DNA of 23,001 nt, taken from assembly GCA_027063325.1 (NCBI GenBank), contig JAMOSA010000335.1, positions 1-23,001 of the forward strand, given 5' to 3'. How positions within the stretch are numbered: position 1 is the stretch's first letter; each line of letters opens with the position of its first letter. The stretch comes from Campylobacteraceae bacterium. Its GTDB lineage: Bacteria > Campylobacterota > Campylobacteria > Campylobacterales > Sulfurovaceae. Made by a program: the position numbers and the translations under genes. The notes under the pieces are model-generated. The model saw only the letters and a program-made list of their open reading frames with translations, had not been told where the DNA came from and did not search any database. Of this stretch, positions 22,068-23,001 are shown in pieces.

Positions 22068-22940
22068 CTACCTCTTTTTATCTTTTTCTATATACCTCTT
22101 TAACTCATCCAATGGAATATTAAGCTCCTTTGATACACTCTCTATAGATAGATTAAACCTCTCTACCATTAGTTTAGCACTTTTGAGTATTCCATTAAAT
22201 TCACCCTTTTGTATCCCTTTTTGTATCCCTTTTTGTATCCCTTCTTTAATCCCTTTTTGTATCCCTTTTTGAATACCACTTTCATACCCTATCTCATAAC
22301 TTGGCAAATCTTCATATCTTATATCTCTTAACATACTCTCTGCCTCCTTTAGTTTATCTCTTAAGTCTCTATTGGTTGATAGAGTCTCTAGTATCAGCAT
22401 ATATTTACCAAAGCTATTTTCATTCTCTTTGGTCAACTCTTTTAATCTTTGAATTATATATTTTAGTATCTCTATCTCATCACTATTTTGAAAGTCACAC
22501 AATATACTCAGTACCAAAGCTTCTGGGTTATCTAGTTTTAGCAACTCTTGGCAATTGATATTATGCATATCTACTATATTATATCTATACTTTATCATAT
22601 CATCATTAATATCTTTTGGCATATTCAATCTGTTTTTACCTATATATATCAAGTACTGTTTTATTGGGGTATTTGGGTGTATTGTTTTTATATCTGTATA
22701 GTATCTTAGCATTCTAAGAGCCATTGAGTTATCATTACTGTTTTGTATCTCTATATGTAGTATTGTGTCTATATTTGATATTTTACATTTAGCTACAATA
22801 TCAGCTTCTCTTTTTTCTACTCTTTTTAACTCTTTATCTATGAATTTGATATTATCATCTATATTGATATGGAGTATATATTTAGCTATATCTTTCGTGA
22901 TACTTTGGATTATCTCTTTTGTTGTTATATCTTTTTGCAT
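22068..22940 (-). CDS. Rpn/PDDEXK_2-family nuclease (putative transposase-related), intact
   Basis: A 290-residue protein. The N-terminal half has a PD-(D/E)XK-type core: Asp47 in VEKREADIVAKC, then the E64-x-Q66 motif in TILHIEIQ, and SMALRMLRYY, characteristic of Rpn/PDDEXK_2 proteins, called recombination-promoting nucleases or putative transposases. A helical region follows, then six GIQK-type tetrapeptide repeats (residues 222-245) and a C-terminal helix-turn-like segment (LSIESVSKELNIPLDELKRYI). No Shine-Dalgarno is visible before the ATG at 22940; a TAAAAT box ends 6 nt upstream. A decayed paralogue lies at 6601-7113. Activity on DNA and any mobility are inferred from the family; no terminal inverted repeats were seen. 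Confidence 0.88.
   Translation of the reverse strand: MQKDITTKEIIQSITKDIAKYILHINIDDNIKFIDKELKRVEKREADIVAKCKISNIDTILHIEIQNSNDNSMALRMLRYYTDIKTIHPNTPIKQYLIYIGKNRLNMPKDINDDMIKYRYNIVDMHNINCQELLKLDNPEALVLSILCDFQNSDEIEILKYIIQRLKELTKENENSFGKYMLILETLSTNRDLRDKLKEAESMLRDIRYEDLPSYEIGYESGIQKGIQKGIKEGIQKGIQKGIQKGEFNGILKSAKLMVERFNLSIESVSKELNIPLDELKRYIEKDKKR
22206..22277 (-). repeat. Six tandem 12-bp repeats encoding GIQK units
   Basis: On the minus strand six units of the GGGATACAAAAA type run head to tail inside the nuclease gene; four match the pattern closely and two are variant (GGTATTCAAAAA and GGGATTAAAGAA). A change in copy number would keep the reading frame and alter linker length in steps of four residues. 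Confidence 0.9.
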
Positions 22941-22946
22941 ATATAT

Positions 22947-22952
22947 ATTTTA
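22947..22952 (-). promoter_or_regulatory. -10-like box (TAAAAT) 6 nt before the nuclease ATG
   Basis: The hexamer and its 6-nt distance to the ATG are the same as in the pseudogene copy. A start about 7 nt downstream of a -10 box would fall on the ATG itself, suggesting a leaderless transcript. Confidence 0.45.
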
Positions 22953-23001
22953 GCGTAAAGTATGGGTTGGGAGTTTAATTGTCTTGGTGAAGCTTTTGCC
23001 T

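Noticed and set aside
22068..22940. Intact nuclease gene as a complete insertion sequence
   Set aside because: I found no terminal inverted repeats or target-site duplication around it or around the pseudogene; only about 25 bp upstream of the two copies are similar.

Overview
The window is AT-rich, gene-dense chromosomal DNA from a bacterium that looks like a member of the Campylobacterota (Epsilonproteobacteria). The reasons are its gene content and order: purB beside a divergent RluA-type pseudouridine synthase; the block rsmA, rnj, kpsF-type isomerase and rluB-type synthase; an RNase J with an Asn/Gln-rich basic N-terminal extension; and promoters that mostly show only a TATAAT-like -10 box. 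I recall similar neighbourhoods close to the replication origin of Campylobacter jejuni. I cannot name the genus from sequence alone.

Layout. (1) 1-2622, + strand: the C-terminal end of one hybrid sensor kinase, then a complete paralogue; a 99-bp stretch is identical between them. (2) 2668-3569, - strand: two nearly identical Roadblock/LC7-type proteins in tandem, the upstream one behind a perfect TTGACA-N17-TATAAT promoter. (3) purB (-) and, divergently, an RluA-family pseudouridine synthase (+), then a histone-fold DUF1931-type protein (+). (4) 6601-7113: the decayed copy of a PD-(D/E)XK (Rpn/PDDEXK_2-type) nuclease. (5) 10015 down to 7187, - strand operon: hisF, a short nucleoside-phosphorylase-like gene, rlmN, an unlisted 32-residue membrane peptide and a small exported protein. 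(6) 10304-16371, + strand operon: rsmA, rnj, kpsF/kdsD, rluB-type, yjbQ-type, rarA, with tight spacing or overlaps. (7) 16390-18162: a membrane-anchored hypothetical protein (-), a 53-residue four-cysteine protein (-) and an AEC-type transporter (+, TTG start). (8) 20198 down to 18178, - strand operon: rpe, trpF and a DEDDh exonuclease. (9) tRNA-Glu (-), a lipoprotein and nfo (+). (10) 22068-22940: the intact nuclease paralogue (-), carrying six in-frame 12-bp repeats.

The most striking non-genic signal is three identical copies of TGTTTCATGTGAAACA (5745, 8967 and 10175), all in the same orientation within 4.5 kb. Two sit inside genes and one is intergenic. They differ by one base from the canonical parS palindrome TGTTTCACGTGAAACA. 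I read them as a chromosomal centromere cluster, which fits an origin-proximal location. The histone-fold gene lies between the first two sites. Many of the other genes handle RNA modification and decay (four rRNA-modification-type enzymes, plus RNase J) or DNA maintenance (RarA, endonuclease IV, DEDDh exonuclease).
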